Below, one piece after another: positions 1-9,548 of a stretch of 64,000 nt of DNA. Position numbers and translations under genes: made by a program. The stretch is from contig CAZUGV010000003.1 of assembly GCA_964620425.1 (NCBI GenBank), positions 1-64,000 on the forward strand, in the 5' to 3' direction. The notes below the pieces were generated by a model. It saw nothing but the letters and a program-made list of their open reading frames with translations. It made no database searches and was not told the DNA's origin. Source of the DNA: DASXUG01 sp964620425 (GTDB taxonomy: Bacteria; Pseudomonadota; Gammaproteobacteria; Burkholderiales; Methylophilaceae). Position 1 is the stretch's first letter; each line of letters starts with the position of its first letter.

Positions 1-306
1 ACTGCTGTGACTAACATGGACGAAGTCACCCAACAAAATGCTGCCCTAGTAGAAGAAGCGGCGGCTGCTGCGGAGTCACTCCTAGAACAAGCCAACTCAC
101 TCTCAGAAACTGTCAGTGTATTTAAGCTAGGCAATGAAACAGGCAGCAGAAGCAACCACCATAAACCGAACACAGAACGTCGTGCGAGTAATAGCCCATT
201 AAGAGGCAAAGCCGCCAGCAAACCCAAAGCTGCCCCAGCCCCACAAGCGCAAGTTGCTTATGCGAAAACAGGGACGGATGATGCAGGCGATTGGGAGGAG
301 TTTTAA
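1..306 (+). CDS. Methyl-accepting chemotaxis protein, C-terminal end (5' partial)
   Basis: The reading frame is open from base 1, so the gene starts before the window and only about 101 codons are seen. The first residues match the end of a chemoreceptor signalling domain: the VTQQNAALVEEAAAAAESL motif is almost the same as the tail of the next gene. A Pro/Ala/Lys-rich flexible linker follows, and the protein ends in DWEEF. That closely resembles the NWETF/NWEEF pentapeptide that tethers CheR and CheB to high-abundance receptors. The fit is good because cheR and cheB lie just downstream. Ligand specificity cannot be judged without the N-terminus. Confidence 0.93.
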   Translation, partial: TAVTNMDEVTQQNAALVEEAAAAAESLLEQANSLSETVSVFKLGNETGSRSNHHKPNTERRASNSPLRGKAASKPKAAPAPQAQVAYAKTGTDDAGDWEEF

Positions 307-521
307 AGGTTGTTTTGGTAGTAGGTTTAAATTCGATATTTAAGTGTTAGCAGTAAATTTTTCGTAGATGGGTATCGCCCGATTGGCAGCTGGGCGGTGC
401 CTGATTGGTTATTCGAAAGTTATTATCCTAAAAAACTGATAAGACTATTCGTTTGGGGAATTTTTCAGGTTTTGATTAGCCCCATTTGAGTAGTTACGCT
501 GAATGAATAAACGAGGACAAA

Positions 522-3125
522 ATGCAAAATAACGAGACAAAAGGTTTAATTGATCGCTTTGGTAGTTTGAAGCTGGGTCAGCAGTTACTGATATTGGTCA
601 GTACGCTGTCTATCGGTATTGTATCGGCAATTTATTATGACGATTTACAAGACAGAAAGCTTGCGGTTAATGGGCCACAATATGAGCAAATTGTGCTGCA
701 CAAAGACTTAGTGGCGGATATATTGCCGCCACCAGAGTATCTGCTTGAAGCCTGGAAAGTGAGCCTTGAAATGGTGGTGATTAAAGATCGCTCATTGCAA
801 GTTTCAATTGACGAAGGCAACAAGCTAAAACAAGATTTTGAAGATCGCCATGCATACTGGGTTAAGCATTTTGATAACAGTACGGAGATTGGTAAAAAAA
901 CGAATATTGACCTTTACGAAACAGGGTTGGCATTTTTTAAAGTTCGTGACAATACCTTGATTCCAGCAGTTAAATCTGGCGATAAAGCTATGATTGATGC
1001 GGCGGTGAATGAACTGGGCAAGGCATATGCCCAACATAGACGGGTGGTCGATGATTTGGTGTCGATTGCAAACAACGAGGCGGCGCAGGTGGAAGCGGAT
1101 ACCGTTGCTTTAATCAGCCAAAATACATGGGTGACTTATGGCGTTACCACGGTGTTGTTAATTTATGCGATTGTGGTTAGCTGGATTTTGGTGGCGGCGA
1201 TTCGTAAACGTTTGGGTGGTGAGGTAGGCGAAGCCTTGGCGACAGCGCAAAAAATTGCGGATGGATTATTTAATGATTCAAGCTTAAAAGGCGAATCTAG
1301 TCAGGTGAATGTAATTTCTGCCCTGAATAAAGCGGCACAAACCTTGATAGAGCTAGATAACGAAATGACGCGCATGGAAGCTGAGCATGCCAAGGGCAAT
1401 ATGGCGGCTTTGATAGATGCTGGGCAATTTAAAGGTGAATATCGCAATATGGCACAAGACATTAACCGTATGGTGGGTCTGCATGTCGGCTTGTTGCAAA
1501 ACACGAGTGAATCGCTACAGAGCTTGGCTAGAGGTGACTTTAATGTGAAGTTTGAAGCATTGCCAGGTGATTTGGCTGTGCTTAATCATAGTTTTGAATC
1601 GTTGAGAGATAACGTTAAAACCTTGATTACTGAGATGGAGTCAATGGCGGCAGCCCATAACGAAGGCGAAACGGATGTCATGCTGGAAGTCAATAAATTT
1701 GATGGTGACTTTAAAGCTGTTGCTAATGGTGTAAACGAGATGGTTCAGTCGCATATTGTTGAAAAAACTGAGGTAATAGACTTTGTATCCTCAATTGCAA
1801 ATGGTGATTTTGCGGTGTCTATTAAAGATTACCCTGGTCAAAAAGCATATATGACGAACAGCATGGTTAAGGTTAAAGGTAAGTTGCAAGGGGTTGTAGA
1901 TTCCATTAAATGGGTCACCGCCGAACATGAAAAAGGCAATATTGACATGACGATTCATGAACATTTGTTCAAAGGTGGTTTTAATGAAATGGCTAATGCG
2001 GTGAATGGAATTGTTGCAGGCCAAGTCGAAACAACCAATAAGGTCATGGCAGTCGTGAGAGCCTTTGGTGAGGGTGACTTTAATGCGCCGTTAGAGAAGT
2101 TTCCAGGTAAAAATATATTTATTAACGAAACTGTGGAGCAGGTGCGTAGCAATCTCAAAGCATTGAATGAGGATGTGCAGATGCTGGCAAACGCTGCGCG
2201 TGATGGGCGAGTCACGGTACGTGCAGATGCAGCCAAACATCCAGGAGACTACCGCAAGATTGTCGAAGGGGTCAATGAAACACTAGAGATGATTGTAGGT
2301 CCGATTGTTACTGTGAAAATGTCTTCAGAGGCTATCAATACGGCCGCTCAGGAAATTTCTCAAGGCAATACTGATTTGTCTCGTCGTACCGAGGATCAAT
2401 CTATTAGCCTAGAAAAAACTGCGACCACCATGGCCGAGCTTGCGACAACCGTTAAGCAAAATGCGGACAACGCAAACCAAGCCAACATTCTGGCTTCTGA
2501 GGCTTCAGATGTGGCTGTGAAAGGTGGGGATGTGGTGCAACAGGTTGTGAATACCATGAGCGATATTAATGAGAGCGCCAGAAAAATTGAAGATATTATT
2601 TCTGTGATTGATGGTATTGCTTTCCAAACTAATATTCTTGCATTGAATGCTGCGGTAGAAGCAGCACGAGCTGGTGAACAAGGGCGTGGTTTTGCGGTAG
2701 TAGCATCCGAGGTGCGGAATTTAGCACAACGTTCTGCAAGTGCCGCCAAAGAGATTAAAGAGTTGATTGCAGATTCTGTGCATAAAACTGCGGAGGGTAC
2801 TGCGCAGGTTGAGCGCGCAGGTAAAACGATGGCTGAAGTGGTTGGTTCTGTGAAGCGGGTATCTGCCATTATTGGAGAGATAGCCGAGGCATCTGCAGAG
2901 CAAAGCGAAAGTATTAGCCGTGTGAATGAGGCAGTTGCAAGTATGGATGATGTCACACAGCAAAATACCGCCTTGGTTGAAGAAGCTGCCGCTGCGGCTG
3001 AGTCACTCAAAGATCAGGCAGCACAGTTATTCGATACAGTGAGTGTGTTCGTACTAGATGAGAAGAAGTCCTTTAACACGAGCAATGCTAACCATGAAAG
3101 TTACCGTTTAGCTGCAAATTATTAA
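522..3125 (+). CDS. Methyl-accepting chemotaxis protein with tandem HAMP-like repeats
   Basis: An 867-residue inner-membrane chemoreceptor. One membrane segment lies near residues 20-40 and a second near 205-228, enclosing a periplasmic helical sensor domain of about 165 residues. A HAMP domain follows. Next come four repeat units of exactly 90 residues, starting near residues 285, 375, 465 and 555, with variants of AEHEKGN, a GDF step and PG(D/Q/K). These look like poly-HAMP units. The signalling hairpin tip (GIAFQTNILALNAAVEAARA) is near residue 698. Unlike the upstream receptor it ends in RLAANY, without a CheR-binding pentapeptide, so it may depend on neighbouring receptors for adaptation. 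The ATG start follows GAGGA. Confidence 0.95.
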   Translation: MQNNETKGLIDRFGSLKLGQQLLILVSTLSIGIVSAIYYDDLQDRKLAVNGPQYEQIVLHKDLVADILPPPEYLLEAWKVSLEMVVIKDRSLQVSIDEGNKLKQDFEDRHAYWVKHFDNSTEIGKKTNIDLYETGLAFFKVRDNTLIPAVKSGDKAMIDAAVNELGKAYAQHRRVVDDLVSIANNEAAQVEADTVALISQNTWVTYGVTTVLLIYAIVVSWILVAAIRKRLGGEVGEALATAQKIADGLFNDSSLKGESSQVNVISALNKAAQTLIELDNEMTRMEAEHAKGNMAALIDAGQFKGEYRNMAQDINRMVGLHVGLLQNTSESLQSLARGDFNVKFEALPGDLAVLNHSFESLRDNVKTLITEMESMAAAHNEGETDVMLEVNKFDGDFKAVANGVNEMVQSHIVEKTEVIDFVSSIANGDFAVSIKDYPGQKAYMTNSMVKVKGKLQGVVDSIKWVTAEHEKGNIDMTIHEHLFKGGFNEMANAVNGIVAGQVETTNKVMAVVRAFGEGDFNAPLEKFPGKNIFINETVEQVRSNLKALNEDVQMLANAARDGRVTVRADAAKHPGDYRKIVEGVNETLEMIVGPIVTVKMSSEAINTAAQEISQGNTDLSRRTEDQSISLEKTATTMAELATTVKQNADNANQANILASEASDVAVKGGDVVQQVVNTMSDINESARKIEDIISVIDGIAFQTNILALNAAVEAARAGEQGRGFAVVASEVRNLAQRSASAAKEIKELIADSVHKTAEGTAQVERAGKTMAEVVGSVKRVSAIIGEIAEASAEQSESISRVNEAVASMDDVTQQNTALVEEAAAAAESLKDQAAQLFDTVSVFVLDEKKSFNTSNANHESYRLAANY

Positions 3126-3222
3126 CGATCACTCAAATCCTGTTGCTGGCTTGATCGTTAGGTTGTGACAAGGTTTGTGGATGCTAATAAATAAAGAATA
3201 ATAAATATAGATAGGATGTTGA

Positions 3223-4107
3223 ATGCTGGCGAAAAATAAGCAACAAGATGAGCGTGAGTTTGATTTTACGCATCATGATTTTGAGCGTATTCGCAAGCTT
3301 ATTTATCAGCATGCTGGCATTTCGCTATCCGAAGCTAAAACTGATATGGTTTACAGTCGCATTGGACGACGTTTACGTGCGGGTGGATTTGATTCGTTTA
3401 AAGAGTATTTAGATGATTTGGATAGCCAAAATAGCGCTTCAGAGTGGGAAGCCTTTACTAATGCCCTGACCACCAATTTAACCTCATTCTTCCGAGAAGA
3501 GCATCATTTCCCCATATTGCTTGAGCATTTGCAACAACTTAAAAAGCCGATACGCATTTGGTGTTCAGCTGCTTCAACAGGCGAAGAACCTTACACATTG
3601 GCGATGACTGCTTGCGAAGCTTTTGGTACGCTGAAACCGCCTGTTGAAATTATTGCAACAGATATTGACACCAATGTGCTGGCGACCGCCGCCAAAGGGA
3701 TTTACCCATATGAGCGTGTGAGCAAATTGTCTGAGCAACGCCGAAAAGAGTTTTTTCTCAAAGGTACGGGCAAGCATGAAGGCATTGTTAAAGTTCGTAA
3801 AGAACTACAAAATTTAATCACATTTCGGCAGCTCAACTTGTTAGATGAAGATTATGCATTAGGCGAACCGTTTGACGCCATTTTTTGTAGAAATGTCATG
3901 ATTTATTTTGATAAACCCACACAAGCAGCCATTTTGAGTCGATTTGTTCCGTTGATGAAGCCCAGCGCATTGTTGTTTGCGGGGCACTCTGAGAATTTTT
4001 TATATGTATCTGATGCTATCAAGTTACGTGGCAAAACCGTTTATGAGTTAGCGAAAACGGGGGATAACAAAATGTCAAAATTAAGATCTAAGGAGAGGGT
4101 GCTATGA
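3223..4107 (+). CDS. cheR: Chemotaxis protein methyltransferase CheR
   Basis: A 294-residue S-adenosylmethionine-dependent methyltransferase that adds methyl groups to glutamates of chemoreceptors, raising kinase activity during adaptation. The N-terminal helical domain (about residues 15-80, with RRLRAGGFDSF) is followed by the Rossmann-type domain. The SAM loop is seen as WCSAASTGEEPYTLA and a later motif as FCRNVMIYFDKPTQ. Length is normal for the family. It overlaps cheD by ATGA, so the two are probably translationally coupled. It works against CheB, encoded two genes on. Confidence 0.97.
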   Translation: MLAKNKQQDEREFDFTHHDFERIRKLIYQHAGISLSEAKTDMVYSRIGRRLRAGGFDSFKEYLDDLDSQNSASEWEAFTNALTTNLTSFFREEHHFPILLEHLQQLKKPIRIWCSAASTGEEPYTLAMTACEAFGTLKPPVEIIATDIDTNVLATAAKGIYPYERVSKLSEQRRKEFFLKGTGKHEGIVKVRKELQNLITFRQLNLLDEDYALGEPFDAIFCRNVMIYFDKPTQAAILSRFVPLMKPSALLFAGHSENFLYVSDAIKLRGKTVYELAKTGDNKMSKLRSKERVL

Positions 4108-4712
4108 GCATGGTAGAAGAGGAAATCTCCACCACCCTGTATTTCGACAGAACGTTTGATTGTAATGCCGCTAAAATTTCACCAGGTGAGTATTACTTTA
4201 CTAAAGAAAATATGATGATTGTGACTGTGCTTGGCTCATGTGTGTCTGCCTGTATTCGAGATAATGTGAGCGGTATTGGCGGTATGAATCACTTTATGTT
4301 GCCTGATGGTGGTAGCGCAGATAGAGATAGTCCAGTTTCAGAGTCGATGCGCTATGGCACATATGCGATGGAAGTGTTAATTAACCAACTGTTGAAAAAT
4401 GGTGCGCGACGTGAAAACTTAGAGGCCAAAATTTTTGGCGGCGGCAATGTATTGCGCAGTTTTACCACGACCAATGTTGGCGATAGAAATGCTGCTTTTG
4501 TGAAACAGTTTCTAAAAGAAGAGCGTATACGTATCACTGGGGAGGATTTGCTCGATGTTTATCCTCGCAAAGTCTACTACTTTCCTAAAACTGGCAAAGT
4601 GCTAGTGAAAAAACTCAAACAATTAAACAACTACACCTTGGTTAAACGTGAGCAAGCTTACGCTAGCAAACTTAAAACCAATGATGTGGGTGGCGATATT
4701 GATTTGTTCTAG
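4104..4712 (+). CDS. cheD: Chemoreceptor glutamine deamidase CheD
   Basis: A 202-residue cytoplasmic enzyme that deamidates specific receptor glutamines to glutamates, creating methylation sites. The catalytic cysteine lies in VTVLGSCVSAC, and the family's histidine follows in GGMNHFMLP. The PRKVYYFPKTGKV stretch near the C-terminus is also typical. It is placed between cheR and cheB, the usual order in betaproteobacterial chemotaxis operons, and its start codon overlaps the cheR stop. Confidence 0.96.
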   Translation: MSMVEEEISTTLYFDRTFDCNAAKISPGEYYFTKENMMIVTVLGSCVSACIRDNVSGIGGMNHFMLPDGGSADRDSPVSESMRYGTYAMEVLINQLLKNGARRENLEAKIFGGGNVLRSFTTTNVGDRNAAFVKQFLKEERIRITGEDLLDVYPRKVYYFPKTGKVLVKKLKQLNNYTLVKREQAYASKLKTNDVGGDIDLF

Positions 4713-4822
4713 TTGTTTACTCACAGCCCAAATGATAGGTCTTTAATGACTGGCGACAGAAAACTAAGTTAACAGAAAACAAAGTTAAAAAATTAAGTGG
4801 TAGCGTATATTTTGAGGCAAAT

Positions 4823-5899
4823 ATGAAGAAAATTAGAGTGTTAGTGATTGATGACTCGGCGTTGATTCGCAGTTTATTAACCGAAATCATCAATAGTCAG
4901 CGCGATATGGAGGTGGTTGGGGCTGCGCCCGATCCACTTATTGCACGCGATATGATTAAACAGCTAACACCCGATGTATTAACGCTGGATGTGGAAATGC
5001 CCAAGATGGATGGTTTGGATTTTCTTGAGCGCTTGATGCGTTTACGCCCTATGCCAGTGGTAATGGTTTCTACCTTGACTGAGCGTGGTTCAGAAATAAC
5101 CTTACGCGCCCTAGAGTTAGGCGCAACTGACTTTGTGACCAAGCCCAAAATGTCCATTACCGAGGGTATGCGAGAATATACCGATTTAATTGCCGATAAA
5201 ATTCGGGCAGCTTCGCAAGCGCGAGTGGCTTCACTCAGCAAGCCAATGGCAAGTGATGGTGTGAAAGGGCCCGCGCCAAGTGCGTTACGTAACCCACTAG
5301 TCAGTAGTGAAAAGCTCATTATTATCGGTGCATCTACAGGTGGTACGGAGGCAATTAAATCATTCCTAACTAAAATGCCGTCAGACTGCCCTGGTATTTT
5401 AATTACGCAACATATGCCAGCAGGGTTTACCAAATCGTTTGCCAATCGATTAGATTCTATTTGTCAAATTTCTGTTAAAGAAGCCCAAGGTGGTGAGCGT
5501 GTGCTACCAGGGCATGCCTATATTGCTCCAGGTGATCAACATTTGATGTTAGTGAGAAGCGGTGCTAACTATATGACGCAACTGAGCGATGCGCCGCCCG
5601 TCAATCGGCACAAGCCATCGGTAGATGTATTGTTTGATTCAGCGGCTGTTGCTGCGGGGAAAAATGCACTTGGCGTTATTTTGACTGGCATGGGGAAAGA
5701 TGGCGCTGCAGGAATGGCGAGAATGCATGATGCTGGGGCTTATACGTTTGCGCAAAATGAAGAAAGTTGTGTCGTTTACGGCATGCCAAGAGAGGCTGTG
5801 TTGCATGGCGGTGTCGATGAAGTTGCTCATCTGAATGATTTGCCTAAGTTAGTGTTGAATTATTTGATGACTAACAATATGCGGGCGTTAAGAGTTTAA
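4823..5899 (+). CDS. cheB: Chemotaxis response regulator protein-glutamate methylesterase CheB
   Basis: A 358-residue protein that removes receptor methyl groups once phosphorylated by CheA. The receiver domain covers about residues 4-120: acidic pair D10-D11, phospho-acceptor D56 in LTLDVEMPKMDG, lysine in VTKPK. A linker leads to the methylesterase domain from about residue 165, with the serine in IIGASTGGTEAI, the histidine in ITQHMPAGFT and the aspartate in LTGMGKDGAAGM. All key residues are present, so it should be active. A gap of about 110 bases separates it from cheD. Confidence 0.97.
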   Translation: MKKIRVLVIDDSALIRSLLTEIINSQRDMEVVGAAPDPLIARDMIKQLTPDVLTLDVEMPKMDGLDFLERLMRLRPMPVVMVSTLTERGSEITLRALELGATDFVTKPKMSITEGMREYTDLIADKIRAASQARVASLSKPMASDGVKGPAPSALRNPLVSSEKLIIIGASTGGTEAIKSFLTKMPSDCPGILITQHMPAGFTKSFANRLDSICQISVKEAQGGERVLPGHAYIAPGDQHLMLVRSGANYMTQLSDAPPVNRHKPSVDVLFDSAAVAAGKNALGVILTGMGKDGAAGMARMHDAGAYTFAQNEESCVVYGMPREAVLHGGVDEVAHLNDLPKLVLNYLMTNNMRALRV

Positions 5900-6039
5900 T
5901 TTTTTGAAACATTTCTATTTCAACCTCAAGCTTAATGAATTTAATCCGATAACGAACTAAGGATGTAAATAGGGGCGTCTGCGTAGAATTGCGCAAACGA
6001 GTAATTACAGTAAATAAATGTAAGTGAATGGAGTAATCA

Positions 6040-6438
6040 ATGTCTAATCCAAATACCAAATTTCTAGTCGTGGATGATTTTTCAACCATGCGTAGAATTG
6101 TGCGTAACCTGCTTAAAGAGCTAGGCTACAACAATGTAGAAGAAGCTGAAGATGGCGTAGATGGTTTGTCGAAGTTGAGATCTGGTAGTTTTGATTTTGT
6201 GGTTTCAGATTGGAATATGCCGAATATGGATGGTTTGACGATGTTGCAAACCATACGTGCGGATCCAGCGCTCTCTCATTTGCCAGTGCTCATGGTGACT
6301 GCTGAAGCGAAAAAAGAGAATATTATTGCAGCCGCGCAGGCGGGTGCAAATGGTTATGTGGTTAAGCCATTTACTGCAGCCACATTGGATGAGAAATTAG
6401 CTAAGATTTTTGAAAAACTTGAGAAAGTTGGAGCTTAG
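6040..6438 (+). CDS. cheY: Chemotaxis response regulator CheY
   Basis: A 132-residue single-domain receiver that carries the phosphoryl signal from CheA to the flagellar switch. It shows the acidic pair D12-D13, phospho-acceptor D57 in VVSDWNMPNMDG, the threonine in MVTAEA and the lysine in VVKPF. No output domain is attached. The next gene is cheZ, two bases after the stop, so kinase output and its phosphatase are made together. A 140-base gap upstream could hold its own promoter, although none was clear. Confidence 0.97.
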   Translation: MSNPNTKFLVVDDFSTMRRIVRNLLKELGYNNVEEAEDGVDGLSKLRSGSFDFVVSDWNMPNMDGLTMLQTIRADPALSHLPVLMVTAEAKKENIIAAAQAGANGYVVKPFTAATLDEKLAKIFEKLEKVGA

Positions 6439-6440
6439 AC

Positions 6441-7229
6441 ATGAGCGATTCAATACAAGAAGAAGATTTATTTGAAAAGGCGCTCGCTGAGGTTGCCGCA
6501 TCTAAAGAAAGCAACATTGAGTCGCCAAGCGCAGAATTGACCGAAAGTGCAGAGTCGGCCAAATTAGAAACTGCTACAGAAATACAAGCTGAAGACTTAG
6601 TAGTCGATAATGCTCAAAATACTGATGAAGCTGGGGGCGATGAGATGATTAATCGCATCGGCCAGCTGACTCGAATGTTTCATGAAAGCTTGCGGGGTCT
6701 AGGATTAGACCAAATGATTGAGCATGTGGCGCATGATATTCCAGATGCGCGCGAGCGTTTGAATTATGTTGCTAAAATGACCGAGCAAGCTGCCGAGCGT
6801 GTTTTAAATGCGACAGACGTAGCTTCGCCGCTGCAAGATGAGCTTTCTACAACTGCATTGTCTATTGAGGAAATGTGGAAATCGGTGATGGCTCGTCCTT
6901 CCCTCAAAAGTGAGTACAATAAGGCTGCAGAAGAAACATTAATGTTCTTGCAACAAACAGCCAAAAATACCAAAGAAACCAAAGATCTGTTAATGGAAAT
7001 TATGATGGCGCAGGATTTTCAAGATCTCACGGGTCAGGTGATTAAAAAAATTACCAATCTCGCGCAAGATGTTGAAAAGCAGCTAGTGCAGGTGTTGGTA
7101 GATTATGCGCCGCCGACTAAGCGCTCAGAAGAGGGGCTGTTAAATGGGCCTCAAATTGATAAAACCAAGGTTGATGTAGTTGGTTCTCAGGCGCAAGTGG
7201 ATGATTTGTTAGATAGTTTAGGGTTTTAA
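6441..7229 (+). CDS. cheZ: Protein phosphatase CheZ
   Basis: A 262-residue phosphatase of CheY-phosphate. The first 65 residues are acidic and low in complexity. The long helical core follows, with the catalytic-glutamine motif seen in MAQDFQDLTGQVIKKI. The extreme C-terminus, QVDDLLDSLGF, is the conserved CheY-binding peptide. It is the last gene of the chemotaxis operon; a hairpin terminator follows at 7273-7314. It is somewhat longer than the E. coli protein (214 residues) because of the acidic N-terminus. Confidence 0.95.
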   Translation: MSDSIQEEDLFEKALAEVAASKESNIESPSAELTESAESAKLETATEIQAEDLVVDNAQNTDEAGGDEMINRIGQLTRMFHESLRGLGLDQMIEHVAHDIPDARERLNYVAKMTEQAAERVLNATDVASPLQDELSTTALSIEEMWKSVMARPSLKSEYNKAAEETLMFLQQTAKNTKETKDLLMEIMMAQDFQDLTGQVIKKITNLAQDVEKQLVQVLVDYAPPTKRSEEGLLNGPQIDKTKVDVVGSQAQVDDLLDSLGF

Positions 7230-7272
7230 AACGCTAATTCTATTGGTGGAGCTATATGTGCGTAGGCAGTGT

Positions 7273-7314
7273 AAAGGCGTTAGCTTTCGCAGGCTAGCGC
7301 CTTTGTGTTTTTTA
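7273..7314 (+). terminator. Rho-independent terminator after cheZ
   Basis: A 12-base stem (7273-7284 with 7293-7304, one G-U pair) encloses an 8-base loop and is followed by TGTGTTTTTTA. It lies 44 bases after the cheZ stop and should end the chemotaxis transcript. Confidence 0.8.
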
Positions 7315-7423
7315 GCGTAGTGTAAGTTGCGTATGATAGGGTTGTGATTTGTCATTAAGCAAGTGTCAATTTATTCAAACGTCGTATTCTGCAAGTGTCG
7401 TGTCATCAAATGGAGTAAATAAA

Positions 7424-9322
7424 GTGCGTAACATTAGCGGTGTTTTAATTGAATTAATTGCAAAGCGACTGTCACCAGTGGTGAGTCAGGTATCCATTAT
7501 CAGTAACATTAGCTTATTCCTCACCCTATTATTTACGCTGAATGTGAGTGATGCTCAAACGCCCTCTGGGGCAACACCTCCATCAGAAATGCATTTAATT
7601 GCTGAACCCTCGGCAACTACGCAAAATAGTGTTATTGAGACGCAACTTATCGGTGTGGTTGCGTTAGATTTTCCTGTTTTTAATGCTGAAATTGTCGCCA
7701 ATTGCGTCAATGGCTTGACAATCAAAACACGGACTAACAAAACAGGTGAGTACGCTCTGGATTTAAAGCGTTCTCAATTACCTTGTATGCTAGAAGCTGT
7801 AGGTGGCTTGGTCGATGGTGCTGAAAATCAAGTGGTCATGCACAGTATGGCGTATACGTTGGGTGTTGCTAACATAAACCCACTGAGCGAGCTGGCTTTA
7901 GCACACGCATTGGCTAAAATGCCAGCCATTCAATTCGCTAAATTGCCAAGTTTGAAATTGCCAAATGAAGAGATGTTTCAGGCAGGGCAGGCTTATGTAG
8001 CGCAACAATTGATTGCAAATAACTTGGCGTTAAGCACCCACTCAGCACAGCCTTTTGTCAGTATTGTGAATGAAGCGATTCAACACGCTGGGGCTAATTC
8101 TAATCCTAGTGCTAATCTAAGTTCGAATCAAAGTGATCTGATCAAAAAAACACTCATCGCTTTAGTTGATAAGCTCGCATTAAGTCAACATACACTAGCC
8201 AATTTGGCGAGTGTTGCCGCAGTCAAGGCTCCGTGGGCAGAAACCCTAAAGCCAGCTCCTGTGGTATGGCGTTGGATGCTACCTAAGGCGCTACCTGAGC
8301 CACTAACCCCAGAAAATAATCCAATGTCTAATGAGAAAGTGGCATTGGGTCGATACCTGTTTTATGACACTCGGCTGTCTGGAAATCAAACATTTGCGTG
8401 CGCAAGCTGTCATCATCAAGATAAAGCGTTTACAGATGGTAAGCCCTTAGGTGTGGGGTCTACTGGTGAGGTGCATCCGCGCAGTCCAATGGCTTTGGGT
8501 AATGTGGCATACAGCCCCACGTTAACGTGGGCGCACAAAGATAAGCTGGAGTTGGAGACTCAAATTGACGCACCATTTTTTGGCGATCACCCAGTCGAAA
8601 TGGGGGTGAATGAAGGCAATAAGGCTGAGGTGTTGAAGAGAGTCGCGTCAGACACTAAATACCAATCAAGATTTAAAGCCGCTTTCCCGCAGCAAGATAA
8701 TATTATCTCCTGGAAAAATATTAAGAACGCCATTTCATCGTTTGAGCGAACATTGCTCACTGGAAATAGTCGTTACGATAAACCGCATGGAAAAGGTACG
8801 CCATTGCCTTGGACTGATGGTGAAGAACGTGGTCGCGTTTTGTTTTTTACTACGGCTAATTGTTTTCAATGTCATGGCAATTTTAACTTCAATGATACAG
8901 CTTCTTTCGAAGGATCGCCTTCGCCCGAGTTAAGGTTTCACAATACAGGCTTATTTAACATTGGAGGAAAAGGCGCTTTCCCTGAGCGCAACCGAGGAAT
9001 TTTTGAATTTACTGGTCAAGCCAGTGATATGGGTAAGTTTAAAGCGCCAACATTACGTAATATCGCTGTGACAGCACCTTATATGCATGATGGTTCACTC
9101 TCTACTTTAGAAGATGTCTTGAATTTTTATGGAGATCATGGCCGCAATATTGTTGCTGGCCCAAATGCAGGTGACGGTAGAGACAATCCGTATAAAAGTG
9201 AGCATATCAATTCGATCAAATTAAGTGAGCAAGACAAGGCTGATATCATTGCATTTTTAAAAACCCTGACAGATAATGACTTCTTGAACGATGCTAGGTT
9301 GTCAGATCCATTTAAGAGGTAA
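7424..9322 (+). CDS. Di-haem cytochrome c peroxidase / MauG-family protein with extra N-terminal domain
   Basis: An exported protein of 632 residues from the GTG at 7424. That start is chosen because GGAG lies 8 bases upstream; a TTG at 7349 would extend it by 25 residues. A signal sequence with a hydrophobic stretch ends near VSDAQT. Residues to about 270 form an extra, unrecognised domain. Then comes a bacterial di-haem peroxidase core with two haem-c sites, CASCHH near residue 326 and CFQCHG near residue 480, and a C-terminal APYMHDGSLSTLEDV motif typical of the family. Such proteins either reduce hydrogen peroxide in the periplasm or oxidise a partner (MauG). The substrate is unknown, and the gene is monocistronic here. 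Confidence 0.88.
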   Translation: MRNISGVLIELIAKRLSPVVSQVSIISNISLFLTLLFTLNVSDAQTPSGATPPSEMHLIAEPSATTQNSVIETQLIGVVALDFPVFNAEIVANCVNGLTIKTRTNKTGEYALDLKRSQLPCMLEAVGGLVDGAENQVVMHSMAYTLGVANINPLSELALAHALAKMPAIQFAKLPSLKLPNEEMFQAGQAYVAQQLIANNLALSTHSAQPFVSIVNEAIQHAGANSNPSANLSSNQSDLIKKTLIALVDKLALSQHTLANLASVAAVKAPWAETLKPAPVVWRWMLPKALPEPLTPENNPMSNEKVALGRYLFYDTRLSGNQTFACASCHHQDKAFTDGKPLGVGSTGEVHPRSPMALGNVAYSPTLTWAHKDKLELETQIDAPFFGDHPVEMGVNEGNKAEVLKRVASDTKYQSRFKAAFPQQDNIISWKNIKNAISSFERTLLTGNSRYDKPHGKGTPLPWTDGEERGRVLFFTTANCFQCHGNFNFNDTASFEGSPSPELRFHNTGLFNIGGKGAFPERNRGIFEFTGQASDMGKFKAPTLRNIAVTAPYMHDGSLSTLEDVLNFYGDHGRNIVAGPNAGDGRDNPYKSEHINSIKLSEQDKADIIAFLKTLTDNDFLNDARLSDPFKR

Positions 9323-9548
9323 CGTTTCTTTGTGATGTGTCTTAAGTAAACTCAATCTAAGGTTGATTTTTATTTGTGACGGTAATTAACGTGTATTAAT
9401 AACTTAGCATTGGCAACATATTCAAAACTGTTTTTAAAGAATATGTAGGAGTAGGCGGCTTATTAGTTTGTAACAAATGAGCTGCCTTAACAATTCTGTA
9501 ATAATTATTTCATATGATGCTTGAAATAACTGTCAGGAAGTATGCGCC

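Noticed and set aside
307..521. Gap between the two chemoreceptors searched for a flagellar sigma-28 promoter
   Set aside because: No convincing TAAA/GCCGATAA pair at the right spacing was found.
2396..3010. 204-codon ORF on the minus strand inside the chemoreceptor gene
   Set aside because: It is a shadow of the conserved signalling domain; the product is Ser/Ala-rich without any family feature.
4897..5445. 182-codon minus-strand ORF inside cheB
   Set aside because: Antisense to a clear cheB with all catalytic residues; no ribosome-binding site or recognisable domain.
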